Under the pieces are notes generated by a model. The model had not been told where the DNA came from. It did no database searches and was given only the letters and a program-made list of their open reading frames with translations. Below, one piece after another: positions 34,043 through 46,872 of a stretch of 64,000 nucleotides of DNA (positions within the stretch are counted from its first letter, which is position 1; every line of letters begins with the position of its first letter). The translations under genes were made by a program, and so were the position numbers. This stretch comes from Caulobacter vibrioides OR37 (GTDB lineage: Bacteria; Pseudomonadota; Alphaproteobacteria; Caulobacterales; Caulobacteraceae): positions 186,001 to 250,000 of the forward strand of contig NZ_APMP01000002.1 in the NCBI RefSeq assembly GCF_000372645.1, given 5' to 3'.

Positions 34043-36251
34043 AGTACTTTCGATAGTTCGCGTAGTAGTAGTAGGAGTCGCCGTAGCCGTAACGGGCCTG
34101 AGCCTTCAGGTCCATCTGCGTCAGGGCCACGCCGGCGATGAACGCGCGGGTGCCTTGCAGCAGGCTGAGGGCGGACTGTACGGCCTTGACCGGCGTCTTC
34201 TTCCAGCGGACCAGCATGACCACGGCGTCGGCGTGCGGCGCCAGGATGCGGGTGTCGGCGATCGCCAGCAACGGCGCGGTGTCCAGCAGGATGATCTCGA
34301 ACCGACCGCGCAGGTCCTGCAGCAGACGATGCATCGCCGCCGAGCCGAGCACGTCGCGCGGCGTATAGGCCGACTTGGCCAGCGGCAGGATCTTGGCGCC
34401 GCTCTCGTCGTCGACCAGGGCCTGATCCAGCGTCGCGACGCCGTTCAGGACCTCCAGCAGGCCGACCGGCGCCGGCTCCTTCAGGAACTGGCTGATCGCG
34501 CTCTGGCGCAGGTCGCAGTCAACCACCACCACCTTGGCGCCCGAGGTCGCCAGGGTGCGGGCCAGCGAGAAGCTGGTCGTGGTCTTGCCCTCGCCCGGCA
34601 GGGAGGACGTGACCGCGATGACCTGGATCTTCTCGCCCACCTTGGAGAACAGCACCGAGGCCCGCAGCTTGCGGAGGCTTTCGGCGAAGCTCGAGAGCGG
34701 CTTGGCCAGCAGGTAATCGGGCGGCGTCAGGCCCTTCAGGGTCTTGGCGTCGTCGACGGTGGTGCCCAGCGTCGGGACAGCGCCCAGATAGGGCAGGCCC
34801 AGACGACGCTCGACCTCGTCCTCGGTGAACAGGCCCGCCATCATGATCTCGGCCAGCACGACGGCGGCCGCGCCCGCGCCGATCGCCAGAACCAGGCCCA
34901 GGGCCATGTTCAACGCCGGCTTGGGATAGCTGGGTCCGGTCGGGATCTTGGCCGGCGACACCACGCGGGCGTCAGCCTGCTCGATGCCCTGTTGGGTCGA
35001 GGTCTGCTTGAAGCGGGCCAGCAGGGTCTCATACAGATTCTTGACCGAGTCGGCCTTACGCTGCAGCTCCGCCAGGCCAATGCTGGCCCGGTTGTTGCCG
35101 GCCAAGGCGCCCTTCGAGGTCGAGACGCTGGCCGCCACGGAACCGGTCCGCTGGCGAGCCACCTTGGCCTGGGCTTCGAGGCTCGAGATGATCCGCTTGA
35201 TCTCGGCCTGGATCTGACCGTCGATATCGGCCAGCTCGCGCTTGGCCTTGAGCAGGTCCGGGTGTCGATCGCCGTAACGGCCGCTGAGGTCGGCGACCTG
35301 GGCGCTCTTGGCGGCGCGCTGCTGACGCAGCTGCTGGACAACCGGCGAATTCAGGGACTCGCCCACGTCCTCGCCGTTGCTGCCCGAAGCCAGTTGCTGG
35401 CGCGCGATGGCCAGGCGGGCGTCGGTCTCGGCCTGGGCGGCGCGGCTCAGGGCCAACTGCTGGTTCAGGCCCGAGATTTCCTGCTCGGTGAGGTTCTGCC
35501 CCTCCGCGCTCATCAGGTTGTGTTCGATCTTGTACTGCTGAACGGCCGCGTCGGCCTGCTGGACCTGATCGCGCAATTCGCCGACCCGCGTATCCAGCCA
35601 TTCATTGGCCTTCTGGGTCGCGTCGAACTTCGCTTCCAGCTGTTCGGTCAGATACAGATTGGCGAAGGCGTTGGCGATCTCGGCCGCCCGCTTGGGGTCG
35701 ACGTGGGTGTAGTCGATCGCGATCAGATAGGTCAGGCCCGCGCGCCGCACCTTCAGCCCGCCCAGCAGGTTGTCGACGATGCGCTCGCGGCGACGCTGCA
35801 GCTCGGCCGGATCGTTGGTGGCGGTCGGAGAGGCCGCCTTCTTCAGGACGGACAGCCAAGCCGTCGGCCCCTGAGCGCCCGGGAGATAGGGGTTGAAATA
35901 GGGGTCTTGGTCGAGCTTCAGCTCCTTGACCACGCGACCGGCCAGCGACCGCGACTTGAGCACTTCGACCTCGGTGTCGACGACGGACGAGTCCGCCGGC
36001 AGACCCGACAGCACCGCGCTCATGTCGGTGACCTGTTCCTTGCGCACGTCCAGCATGACCTGGGCGGTCGCCGTATAGAGCGGCGTCTGCTGCAGAGTGA
36101 AGAGCACCACCGCCGCGAACACCACCACCGCGACCGCCGCGAAGAGGCGGAAGCGTCGCCTGAAGGTCGCGATCGCGACGTTCAGGTCAAAAGACAACGC
36201 TCCGGTGTCATTCACCGGAGCGTTCGAAGTTTCAAAACCGGAGCCGTCCAT
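34032..36251 (-). CDS. Wzc-like chain-length regulator and BY-type tyrosine kinase
   Basis: This 739-residue polysaccharide co-polymerase is fused to a bacterial tyrosine kinase. A Wzz domain has a first membrane helix near 30-50 and a second before the cytosolic part (NMALGLVLAIGAGAAAVVLAEIM), with a long coiled coil between. The kinase has Walker A SSLPGEGKTTT (~548-558), Walker A' VVVVDCDLR (~575) and Walker B IILLDTAPLL. The C-terminus is a tyrosine cluster (YGYGDSYYYYANYRKYYAD) typical of BY-kinase autophosphorylation tails. ATG 36251 is chosen because upstream in-frame sequence belongs to the outer-membrane protein region. It controls capsule chain length and export with the Wza-like protein. 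Confidence 0.93.
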   Translation of the reverse strand: MDGSGFETSNAPVNDTGALSFDLNVAIATFRRRFRLFAAVAVVVFAAVVLFTLQQTPLYTATAQVMLDVRKEQVTDMSAVLSGLPADSSVVDTEVEVLKSRSLAGRVVKELKLDQDPYFNPYLPGAQGPTAWLSVLKKAASPTATNDPAELQRRRERIVDNLLGGLKVRRAGLTYLIAIDYTHVDPKRAAEIANAFANLYLTEQLEAKFDATQKANEWLDTRVGELRDQVQQADAAVQQYKIEHNLMSAEGQNLTEQEISGLNQQLALSRAAQAETDARLAIARQQLASGSNGEDVGESLNSPVVQQLRQQRAAKSAQVADLSGRYGDRHPDLLKAKRELADIDGQIQAEIKRIISSLEAQAKVARQRTGSVAASVSTSKGALAGNNRASIGLAELQRKADSVKNLYETLLARFKQTSTQQGIEQADARVVSPAKIPTGPSYPKPALNMALGLVLAIGAGAAAVVLAEIMMAGLFTEDEVERRLGLPYLGAVPTLGTTVDDAKTLKGLTPPDYLLAKPLSSFAESLRKLRASVLFSKVGEKIQVIAVTSSLPGEGKTTTSFSLARTLATSGAKVVVVDCDLRQSAISQFLKEPAPVGLLEVLNGVATLDQALVDDESGAKILPLAKSAYTPRDVLGSAAMHRLLQDLRGRFEIILLDTAPLLAIADTRILAPHADAVVMLVRWKKTPVKAVQSALSLLQGTRAFIAGVALTQMDLKAQARYGYGDSYYYYANYRKYYAD

Positions 36252-36316
36252 AACCACTCTCAGTAATCGGCAAAGCTTGCCGTTTCGTGGACGTTTTTCA
36301 GATCCGCGAAGCGGTC

Positions 36317-37582
36317 TTAGAACTGCAGGGCCACCGAAGCGGTCAGCTTGTTGTCCTTGAACGACGAGGCCTTGGCCGCGCCCGTCGAGTCTTGCTTCAG
36401 ATAGTTGTAGGTCAGGAACAGGCCCACGCGACGGTTCAGCAGGTAGGTCGCCGTGGCCGAGAAGTTGTCGCGCTTGTCGGTCCGGTCGATGCCACGATAA
36501 TCGTCGTTGCTGTGGTTGTAGGCGGCCGACAGCAGGACGTTGCGCAGCAGCTCGTGGTCGATCGAGGCCCCGATGGTGTTCGAGATGAAGCCGCCGGCGC
36601 CGGGCGCCACCGATTCTTCGATCGTCCGCGAACCGTTCACGCCGACGGTGGTCAGCTGGCTCGGGAACCATTCGATATTGCCGGCGGCGCTGAAGCCGCT
36701 GACGTCCTTGAACGTCGCCAGATCATAGGACTGCTTCATGTAGCCGGCCTGGATGTCGCCGCGCATCACTTGCGACAGATCGAAGTTGGCGCCGAGGCCG
36801 ACCACGTAGCCGTCCGAGGTCCGGTTGGTCGCCGGAGTCTTGAGGTCGTAGTCCTTCTTGTTGCCGGTGACCGTCGCATAGATGGCCGTATCCGGGCTCA
36901 CCGCGTACTCGGCCTTGCCGCCATAGTAGAACTCATTGCGGTCGCGGCTGTTCTGATTGAACGAGGCGACGCCCTGGTCCTTGTAATTGAAGTCCTTATC
37001 GTCCAGGCGCCCGGTCAGGCGCAGACGGTTGAACTCCTTGACGCCGACCAGGCTGGTGGTGACCAGGTTGTACTGAACCGGCTTCGGCGTGGCGCCGGCC
37101 GGCGTACCGGCGGTGATCGCGGTGCGCGGTTCGGTCAGGCGCTGGAACTGAGCCGTGCCGGAGATGTTCGAGCCGCGCGCGATGTCCAGGCGACCATTGG
37201 CCGACACCGTGTACTCTTCGGTGTTTTCCGTGTCGTGGTCGGCATAGCGGATGATGTTGCCGCCCGCGAAGAAGCCGATGGCGTTACGCGACCAGTCCGA
37301 ACGGACGGCCAGCTCAGGCTTCACGCGCCAGATGTTGTCATCGATCTTGCCAGTCGCGACGGCGTAGATGTTGTCGTTATGCTCGAGATCCACCGTAACG
37401 CGCGGATAGACGGTGAAGCCGCCGGCCTTCTGACCCGTCGCCTCGTAGTCCGGGCGCGGCCGGTCACGAACGCTGACGTTCCGATCGCGGCTGAAGTTGG
37501 AACCAAGGTCCTGCGCCTGCGCGAATTGCGGCGCGGTCAACGCGATACAGGCCGCTACGGCCGAGCACGTCAGAATTCGCAT
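36317..37582 (-). CDS. Outer-membrane beta-barrel protein of capsule operon (BBP2-type)
   Basis: This 421-residue exported protein has a signal peptide (MRILTCSAVAACIALTAPQFAQA) and many alternating hydrophobic/polar strands, ending in the outer-membrane signature LTASVALQF. The pattern (VYPRVTVDLEHNDNIYAVATGKIDDNIWRVKPELAVRSDW, then VGLFLTYNYLKQDSTG) matches the putative beta-barrel porin-2 family often encoded beside exopolysaccharide export genes. It lies 65 bases before the Wzc-like gene and 70 bases after the secreted Ala/Thr-rich protein. It could form or assist the outer-membrane pore; no direct function is proven. Confidence 0.87.
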   Translation of the reverse strand: MRILTCSAVAACIALTAPQFAQAQDLGSNFSRDRNVSVRDRPRPDYEATGQKAGGFTVYPRVTVDLEHNDNIYAVATGKIDDNIWRVKPELAVRSDWSRNAIGFFAGGNIIRYADHDTENTEEYTVSANGRLDIARGSNISGTAQFQRLTEPRTAITAGTPAGATPKPVQYNLVTTSLVGVKEFNRLRLTGRLDDKDFNYKDQGVASFNQNSRDRNEFYYGGKAEYAVSPDTAIYATVTGNKKDYDLKTPATNRTSDGYVVGLGANFDLSQVMRGDIQAGYMKQSYDLATFKDVSGFSAAGNIEWFPSQLTTVGVNGSRTIEESVAPGAGGFISNTIGASIDHELLRNVLLSAAYNHSNDDYRGIDRTDKRDNFSATATYLLNRRVGLFLTYNYLKQDSTGAAKASSFKDNKLTASVALQF

Positions 37583-37652
37583 ATCTTATCCCCACCAGTA
37601 GGAGACGCCCGGCGCGCGTCGTGACGCGCCGATCCGCCCAAGCAACTCGGTA

Positions 37653-38261
37653 TTAGCCGCCGCAGTAAGCGGCGGTCACGCCAGCGCACGGATCGTAAGG
37701 CGCCGTCGTGGTCGTATTCGTGTTGGTGTTCGAGCCCGTGGTGCTCGCGCTGCCAGCCGTGTTGGTGTTGGCCGGAGCGGTCGACGAGACGCCTTGCAGG
37801 CTGACCAGAACGCTCGGCGCGCCCGTCGGGGTGGTCGCGGCCGTCTGGGTCACCGTGGCCGACTGACCGGTTTGGGCCAGCTGCTGGGTCACGGCCGGCG
37901 CCTGAGCGACGGTCTGAGCCATCTGCGGCGCCACGGCGGCGGCGACTTGGATGGCAACGCCGGCGCTGACCGTGCCGTTCGACACGGCGGTGATCAGGGC
38001 CTGCGAGATCGCCTGGGGCGAAGCGCCCGAAGCGGCCAGCGCGTTGGACACGGCGGCCTGGATGGCGGCCAGCTTTTCAGCCGGCGACAGGCTGGCGAAG
38101 CCCGGCTGCTGCGCGGCGGTGGCGGCGGCCGTTTGAATGGTGCTTTGCAGCGAAGCGGCCGTGGGGGCCGGCGTGGCTTGAGCCCAGACCTGGCCAGCGC
38201 CCACGGGCGCGAGCGCGACGGCCAGACTGACCGCGATGGCGCGAACGCGATTGAAAGCCAT
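37653..38261 (-). CDS. Secreted Ala/Thr-rich low-complexity protein heading the capsule operon
   Basis: This 202-residue protein starts at ATG 38261 with a strong GGAGGGA ribosome-binding site. It has a signal peptide (MAFNRVRAIAVSLAVALAPVGAGQVWAQ), a helical Ala/Gln-rich middle, then a Thr/Asn/Ser-rich stretch (TAGSASTTGSNTNTNTTTT) and a short tail with two cysteines (YDPCAGVTAAYCGG). No known domain is recognised. It is the first gene of the operon with the beta-barrel, Wzc-like and Wzy-like genes, suggesting a cell-envelope role in capsule assembly. Confidence 0.75.
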   Translation of the reverse strand: MAFNRVRAIAVSLAVALAPVGAGQVWAQATPAPTAASLQSTIQTAAATAAQQPGFASLSPAEKLAAIQAAVSNALAASGASPQAISQALITAVSNGTVSAGVAIQVAAAVAPQMAQTVAQAPAVTQQLAQTGQSATVTQTAATTPTGAPSVLVSLQGVSSTAPANTNTAGSASTTGSNTNTNTTTTAPYDPCAGVTAAYCGG

Positions 38262-38630
38262 GAGGACTGCTCCCTCCAATTGATCGGCGTCCCTTTAGGA
38301 CAATGTAAAAAAATGCTCCAGCCCGGATGACGATGTTTTGTCGCTTTTGCCGCCAAAACGTCTCTTCGAGGCCACACCCGGACGCGGCGATTTTAAAGAA
38401 CTGACGCAAACACCCCTAGATCTGGCTTGTGACAGTCGCCATCACTTGAAAGGGCGTCACAGAATTATCGCTGTCCGCTTAACCCATAAAAGATCACGGG
38501 CCGCGCCCAATGGCAACGGTCACAACCTAGAATCAATTGGGAATGCGAAGAATCTGGTCGCTTTCGCGTATCAGGCGACCAAATAGCTCCAAATATCCGC
38601 AAATCTTAAAGTTAAGATTGGGGGGCACCG
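38262..38630. promoter_or_regulatory. Intergenic region upstream of the capsule operon
   Basis: About 370 bases with comparatively low GC contain TTTTAAAGAACTG, GCTTAACCC and AAGTTAAGATTGG stretches. They are expected to hold the promoter of the minus-strand capsule operon. The right end lies beyond the stop codon of the chemoreceptor-like gene. I see no gene in it and no full CtrA box. Confidence 0.4.
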
Positions 38631-39698
38631 CTAGGCCGCGACGGTGGATACGTCCGAAGCCTGCCCCGCTTGGACGAGACAGCCGTACCATCCCAGGCCC
38701 GAATAGGTCTCGTAGCCGGGCGTCAGGGCGTATCCGACGGTGCTGTCGCCGTCGGCGTAGCTGCCCATGGGCCCGCCGGAAACGTCCAGCGGAAAGATCT
38801 CGGTCAGCACGCCGCGATTGTCGGAGGCCGCCAGCACGCGCCCCTTCTGATCCAGAAGCAGAACGCGCGAACGTTCGCGCTCCTCGGGCGTCAGGCGCAC
38901 GCCGTCGACCACGGCCTGGGCCTGGGGCCGCCAGTCGAAATGCACGCCCAGGACGCCGAGCACCTCGCCCCGGCTCTGGCCGCCCGCGCGGATGGCGGTG
39001 GCGTAGGTGGCGACCGGCGCATCGTCCAGCGCGCGGGCCCGCTCGATATCACAGGCCACGAAATCGTCCCCGCTGACCGTGCGCAGGCCCTCCCGGAACC
39101 AGGGCGCGTCCGCCACCGACAGGCCGACGACGTTCGGATACCGGCGGGGGCGCCCATTGGCGATCACGCGTCCGCGCGCATCGCAGATCCAGAGGTCGAG
39201 ATAGACCGTGTAGGCGTCCAGAATCACGCCCAGCCGCTCGCTGGCGTGGCGGCGCGCGGCGACGCCATCGTCGGCCAGGCAGGCCACGACGGCCGAGTCC
39301 GTGGCCCACCACCGCACGTCGCAGGTGCGCTCGTAGAGATTTCGGTCGACGATCTCGATGGCGTTCAGGGCGAGATCCGCCAAGCGCTGACCGCGCAGAT
39401 GACCCAGGATCGCCCCGCCGACGGCCGAGAGTTCGTCCAGATCGGCGCGAACCTGGCTTTCCAGCGCCGCGGCGACCGAGTCGATCTCGGTCGAGATCTT
39501 CTTGAACTCCTCGGCGACGATGGCGAAACCCTTGCCCGCCTCGCCCGCGCGCGCCGCCACGATCAGGGCGTTGATCGCCAGCATCTTGGCCGCCCGGTTC
39601 ACCCGAGCGATCTCGCCGATCTTGGCCCCCGCTACGCTCGACAGTCGGTCGGAAAGGTCCAGGATCCTTTCCGGACGAAGACTGACGTCTGACTCCAT
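38631..39698 (-). CDS. Soluble chemoreceptor-like protein: MCP tip followed by sensor domain
   Basis: This 355-residue protein has no membrane segment. Residues ~20-80 match the signalling tip of methyl-accepting chemotaxis proteins (IGEIARVNRAAKMLAINALIVAARAGEAGKGFAIVAEEFKKIS). Residues ~120-345 look like a PDC/Cache-type sensor (LDLWICDARGRVIANGRP, then WFREGLRTVSGDDFVACDIE). The order is the reverse of normal receptors and only a short hairpin tip is present. ATG 39698 is chosen; a GTG at 39707 is also in frame. It may interact with CheA/CheW or act independently. It lies 196 bases downstream of gyrB on the same strand. Confidence 0.78.
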   Translation of the reverse strand: MESDVSLRPERILDLSDRLSSVAGAKIGEIARVNRAAKMLAINALIVAARAGEAGKGFAIVAEEFKKISTEIDSVAAALESQVRADLDELSAVGGAILGHLRGQRLADLALNAIEIVDRNLYERTCDVRWWATDSAVVACLADDGVAARRHASERLGVILDAYTVYLDLWICDARGRVIANGRPRRYPNVVGLSVADAPWFREGLRTVSGDDFVACDIERARALDDAPVATYATAIRAGGQSRGEVLGVLGVHFDWRPQAQAVVDGVRLTPEERERSRVLLLDQKGRVLAASDNRGVLTEIFPLDVSGGPMGSYADGDSTVGYALTPGYETYSGLGWYGCLVQAGQASDVSTVAA

Positions 39699-39821
39699 AC
39701 TCCGCACACCCCACGCGAACGCCCGGGCGAATCGCCCAACTCCAGGAAGATGGCGCCCGCCTTAAGGCCGGACGATACGAACGGCGGGGAGATCCGGCCT
39801 TCCCGGGATCTTTACGCACGG

Positions 39822-39859
39822 AAGCGCCGGCGCGCCCTGCGATTGGGCGCCCGGCGCTT
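39822..39859. terminator. Hairpin after gyrB
   Basis: AAGCGCCGGCGCGCCC / GGGCGCCCGGCGCTT forms a GC-rich stem with one bulge between gyrB and the chemoreceptor-like gene. No clear T-run follows on the minus strand, so termination is only probable. Confidence 0.4.
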
Positions 39860-39903
39860 GGAAAACAAACACTTGCTCGGAAACTAAGCCATAAAGCTCA
39901 GCA

Positions 39904-43520
<3,617 letters not shown>

Positions 43521-43563
43521 TGAGGCTTCTTAAGCGGTGTCGCCGGCCGACGCCATGGCCGTA

Positions 43564-43935
43564 TCAACCGACCTTATAGCCACACAGTTTGTTGCCATCG
43601 AGATCGCGGAAATAGGCGAAATAGGCCTTGGGCATCCGCTCGCCGGGCGGGCCCTCGCACTTCGCGCCCAGCTCCAGCGCCTTGGCGTGGAAGGCGTCGA
43701 CCTCCTCGACGGTTTCGAACGCGAAGCCGCCCATCATGCCGTTGCCGATGCAGGCCGGATTGCCGTCGTGCGGGCCAAGCACCCCGAACATGGAGCCATT
43801 GCCGCGATAGAGGCGGCCGCCGGACGGATGCTCGAACAGCGGCTTCATGCCGATCGAGCCCAAGAGGCCGTCATAGAAGGTCTTGGCCTTCTCCAGGTCG
43901 TTGGAACCGACCGTCAGATAGTTCAGCTTGGCCAT
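43564..43935 (-). CDS. VOC family protein (glyoxalase/bleomycin-resistance fold)
   Basis: This 123-residue vicinal-oxygen-chelate protein starts MAKLNYLTVGSNDLEKAKTFYDGLLGSIGM and ends with AYFRDLDGNKLCGYKVG, the family's N- and C-terminal strands. ATG 43935 is preceded by GGGAGGT, a clear ribosome-binding site; an upstream start at 43992 adds 19 unlikely residues. The substrate is unknown; such proteins act as lyases, dioxygenases or binding proteins. It lies 43 bases upstream of recF on the same strand and is transcribed towards it. Confidence 0.88.
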   Translation of the reverse strand: MAKLNYLTVGSNDLEKAKTFYDGLLGSIGMKPLFEHPSGGRLYRGNGSMFGVLGPHDGNPACIGNGMMGGFAFETVEEVDAFHAKALELGAKCEGPPGERMPKAYFAYFRDLDGNKLCGYKVG

Positions 43936-44013
43936 GGGCCACCTCCCGTTTTTATACGAAACGGACCTTAGCGGCCTTATGAGCGTTGGCAATAGGACCC
44001 CTGCGTCAGCCGA

Positions 44014-44301
44014 TCAGGGCTCGAACAGGGCCCGATGGCTATAGACCCAGGCGCCGACATCGGCGAAGCGGTCGGTGACGATCGCGCAGGTCCGCACCCG
44101 CCCGGACTTCGCGCTGGTGATCCAGCCGGCCCGCTCCAGAACCTTCAAGTGCTTCATGAACGAGGTCAGGGCCATGTCGAACGGCGCGGCCAGCTCGCCG
44201 ACACTGGCCGGCCCCTGGCCCAGACGGCTCAGGATCGCCCGCCGCGTCGGATCGGCCAGCGCCAAGAAGGTGTCGTCGAGGGAAACGGCGTTGTCAGCCA
44301 T
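44014..44301 (-). CDS. ArsR-family winged-helix regulator
   Basis: This 95-residue regulator has the family signature ALADPTRRAILSRLGQGPASVGELAAPFDMALTSFMKHLKVLERAGWITSAKSGRVRTCAI. The metal-binding ELCVCDL-type cysteines are absent, so it is likely one of the ArsR proteins that respond to other signals and often pair with START/AHSA1 or VOC genes. The VOC gene 78 bases downstream may be its partner. ATG 44301 (MADNAVSLDDTF) is preferred over the upstream start at 44358. It is divergent from the GNAT gene. Confidence 0.9.
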   Translation of the reverse strand: MADNAVSLDDTFLALADPTRRAILSRLGQGPASVGELAAPFDMALTSFMKHLKVLERAGWITSAKSGRVRTCAIVTDRFADVGAWVYSHRALFEP

Positions 44302-44396
44302 ATGGCTAAGTATGATGAACCGGTCGGACCAAGGCAACAGCAGCGCTTGACGGTCCATTTCATGGCTTCAAGGTGCGGCTTTGGGAACAGGGCAAG

Positions 44397-44864
44397 ATGA
44401 ACCGACTGGCTGACTTACGGGCCGCGCTGTCAGAGGATGCGATCCCAATCGCGAACCTCGTCCAGGCGGCCTATGCGCCGTGGGCGGCGCTGATCGGCCG
44501 CCCGCCGTTGCCCATGACGGTCGACTACGGCGAGGCCCTGAAGAACCACCGCTTTGACCTGCTGGAGATCAATGGCGAGGTGGTCGCCTTGATCGAGACG
44601 ACGCCTAGTGGGAACCGATTGTTGATCGTGAATGTCGCCGTCTCGCCAGCCCATCAGGGCAAGGGCCTGGGCGTGCGACTGCTGAAACATGCCGAAGGCT
44701 TGGCCGTCGAAGCCGGCCTCGTTGGCGTCCGCCTCTATACAAACCAGCGCTTCGAGAAGAACATCCGTCTCTACGCCGCCCTCGGCTATCGCGTCGACCG
44801 CGAGGAAGCGCTGAACGGCGGAATCGCCATCCACATGTCGAAGGACCTGACGTCGGCGGATTGA
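44397..44864 (+). CDS. GNAT-family N-acetyltransferase
   Basis: This 155-residue acetyltransferase has the acetyl-CoA-binding segment IVNVAVSPAHQGKGLGVRLLKHAEGLAVEAG (Q/RxxGxG/A motif as QGKGLG). It continues YTNQRFEKNIRLYAALGYR, the typical C-terminal helix and strand. ATG 44397 (MNRLADLRAALSEDA) is preferred; GTG 44373 would add eight residues. The substrate is unknown. It is tail to tail with the S9 peptidase gene with no gap (stop at 44864, neighbour stop at 44865). Confidence 0.88.
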   Translation: MNRLADLRAALSEDAIPIANLVQAAYAPWAALIGRPPLPMTVDYGEALKNHRFDLLEINGEVVALIETTPSGNRLLIVNVAVSPAHQGKGLGVRLLKHAEGLAVEAGLVGVRLYTNQRFEKNIRLYAALGYRVDREEALNGGIAIHMSKDLTSAD

Positions 44865-46802
44865 CTATTTCCCCGCCGGCAACCCCAGCACCTTCTGTAA
44901 AAACTGGGTCTCGACCTCGCGGCGGCGATCGTTGTTGGCCTTCTTCAGGAAGCCGTGGCCCTCGTCCTTGAACTGCACGTACCAGGTCTCGACGCCCTGG
45001 GCGCGCAGCTTGGCGACCACCTGGTCCGACTCCGACTTGGGCACGCGCGGATCGTTCCAGCCCTGCATGACCAGCATCGGCTTGGTGATGTTGCCCACAT
45101 TGTTCATCGGCGAGATGGTCTCGAAGGCCTTCAACATCTTCGGGTCGCGTTCGTCGCCATATTCGGCCCGTCGCAGGTCGCGGCGATAGGCCTCGGTGTT
45201 CTGGAGGAACGAGACGAAGTTGCTGATGCCGTAGCGCTCGATCCCGCCGGCCATGCGGTCGGAATAGCGCGTCATCACGGCCAGCGACATGTAGCCGCCG
45301 TAGGACTGGCCGTAGACGACGACGCGGCTGGGATCGAGGTCGGGCTGGGTCTTGATCCAGTCCAGCAGCGCGCCGATGTCCTTGACCGAGTCCTCGCGCT
45401 TCTCGGCGTTGTCGAGGTTCTGATAGGCCTTGCCGTAGCCGGTCGAGCCGCGAACATTGGTGACGATCACCGCCGCGCCGAGCTCCGCCACCGAATGCTG
45501 GTGGAAGGCGTTGAAGGTCGGGCGCGACTGGCCCTCGGGTCCGCCGTGGATGTCGATGATCACCGGCGCCTTCTGGCCGGCGGCCAGCTTGGGCTTGTAG
45601 ACAAAGGCCGGGATCGAGCGCTTGTCGAACGACGGGTAGCGGACCAGTTCCGGCGTCGCCAGGGCCTTGGGATCAAGACCCCCCAGCTCCGAGGCCGTCC
45701 AGCGCTCCAGCTTGCCGTCCATCACGCCCCAGCTCCAGGCGTCGCTGGCCGCGGTCGGCGTGGCCAGGCTGAAGCCCAGCTTCGACCCGTCAGGCGAGAA
45801 GGCCAGGCCCGAGACCACGCCGGCGGGCAAGGCCGGCTGAGGCAGGGCGCGGCGGGTGCGGAAGTCCTGCACGACCAGCTTCGAATAGCCGTCCTCGTTG
45901 ACGACATAGGCCAGCACGCGGCCATCGTCGGACAGGGAGAAATCCTCGATGTCCCAGGGACGTTCGCCCGAAAGGATCACCTTCCCGCCGGTCGCCAGGT
46001 CGAATTGCACCAGGCGCGTGAAGTCCGAACCTTCGTCCGACAGCATCAGAAGGCCCTTGCCGTCCGGCGTGAAGATCCCGCGGCTGTAGGCGATCTTGGT
46101 CTTTGACGGATTGAGTTCGGTCAGCTTGCCGGTCGCGACGTCCAGCAGCCAGACCTTGGTCTCGTTGATCGAGAAGTAGCGGGCCAACAGCACCGTCTTG
46201 CCATCGGGCGACACCGCCACGGGCGAAACCTGACCCTGACCCTTGTGGATCACCTTTGTCGCGCCGGACGCGTCGCGCATCAGGACGTCGAAGTCGGCCG
46301 AGCCCTTGACCGCCCGCGACCAGACCAGCACCGAACCGTCCTTGGTCCAGACCGGCGACTGGTTGCGCGTGCCCGGCTCGGTCAGCTGGACGGTCTTGCC
46401 GTCGGCCGAGCGCAGGAACAGCTGGAACCACTCGTCGCCGCCGGTGTCCTTGGCGAATAGAATCTGGCCGTTCGGCAGGGCGTGGGCTTCGGCGACCGGC
46501 TCGTCATAGAAGGTGATCTGCTCGCGGGCGGCGCCAGGCGCGGCCACCACGTGCAGCTGATTGGTGTTGCCAAAGCGCGTGGTGATGATCATGCCGCCGT
46601 TCTGGGCCCAGTCGTCGAAGCCCGCCGCGCGAGCGTTCTGGTACTTGGCCAGCCCCTCACGGATCGAAGCCGGCGCGACCGGCACGTTCTCCAGGATCTG
46701 GTTGCCGATCTCGCGGCGCTCGACCGTCTGGGCGGGCGCGGGCGCGGGCGCGGCGGCGGCCAACGCCAGGATGGCGGCCGAGGCGGCGAGCAGCTTTTTC
46801 AT
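44865..46802 (-). CDS. Exported S9-family peptidase (acylaminoacyl/dipeptidyl-peptidase type)
   Basis: This 645-residue serine peptidase has a signal peptide (MKKLLAASAAILALAAAAPAPAPA). A beta-propeller comes next, with repeated WD-like strands (SPVAVSPDGKTVLLARYFS), then the alpha/beta hydrolase domain. The catalytic serine is in VVYGQSYGGYMSLAV, the aspartate in MQGWNDPRVP, and the histidine in FKDEGHGF. It probably degrades peptides in the periplasm. It lies 70 bases downstream of dnaN, separated by a terminator hairpin, so it has its own promoter. Confidence 0.93.
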   Translation of the reverse strand: MKKLLAASAAILALAAAAPAPAPAQTVERREIGNQILENVPVAPASIREGLAKYQNARAAGFDDWAQNGGMIITTRFGNTNQLHVVAAPGAAREQITFYDEPVAEAHALPNGQILFAKDTGGDEWFQLFLRSADGKTVQLTEPGTRNQSPVWTKDGSVLVWSRAVKGSADFDVLMRDASGATKVIHKGQGQVSPVAVSPDGKTVLLARYFSINETKVWLLDVATGKLTELNPSKTKIAYSRGIFTPDGKGLLMLSDEGSDFTRLVQFDLATGGKVILSGERPWDIEDFSLSDDGRVLAYVVNEDGYSKLVVQDFRTRRALPQPALPAGVVSGLAFSPDGSKLGFSLATPTAASDAWSWGVMDGKLERWTASELGGLDPKALATPELVRYPSFDKRSIPAFVYKPKLAAGQKAPVIIDIHGGPEGQSRPTFNAFHQHSVAELGAAVIVTNVRGSTGYGKAYQNLDNAEKREDSVKDIGALLDWIKTQPDLDPSRVVVYGQSYGGYMSLAVMTRYSDRMAGGIERYGISNFVSFLQNTEAYRRDLRRAEYGDERDPKMLKAFETISPMNNVGNITKPMLVMQGWNDPRVPKSESDQVVAKLRAQGVETWYVQFKDEGHGFLKKANNDRRREVETQFLQKVLGLPAGK

Positions 46803-46823
46803 GTCGGACCACCGAAAGCGAAA

Positions 46824-46850
46824 CGGGCGCCCGAAGGCGCCCGCTCATTA
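46824..46850 (-). terminator. Terminator after dnaN
   Basis: CGGGCGCC-cgaa-GGCGCCCG is a perfect eight-pair stem. On the minus strand it is followed by TTTCGCTTTC. It lies 22-50 bases after the dnaN stop. Confidence 0.7.
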
Positions 46851-46872
46851 GTTCTTCAACCCAACGACGCGG

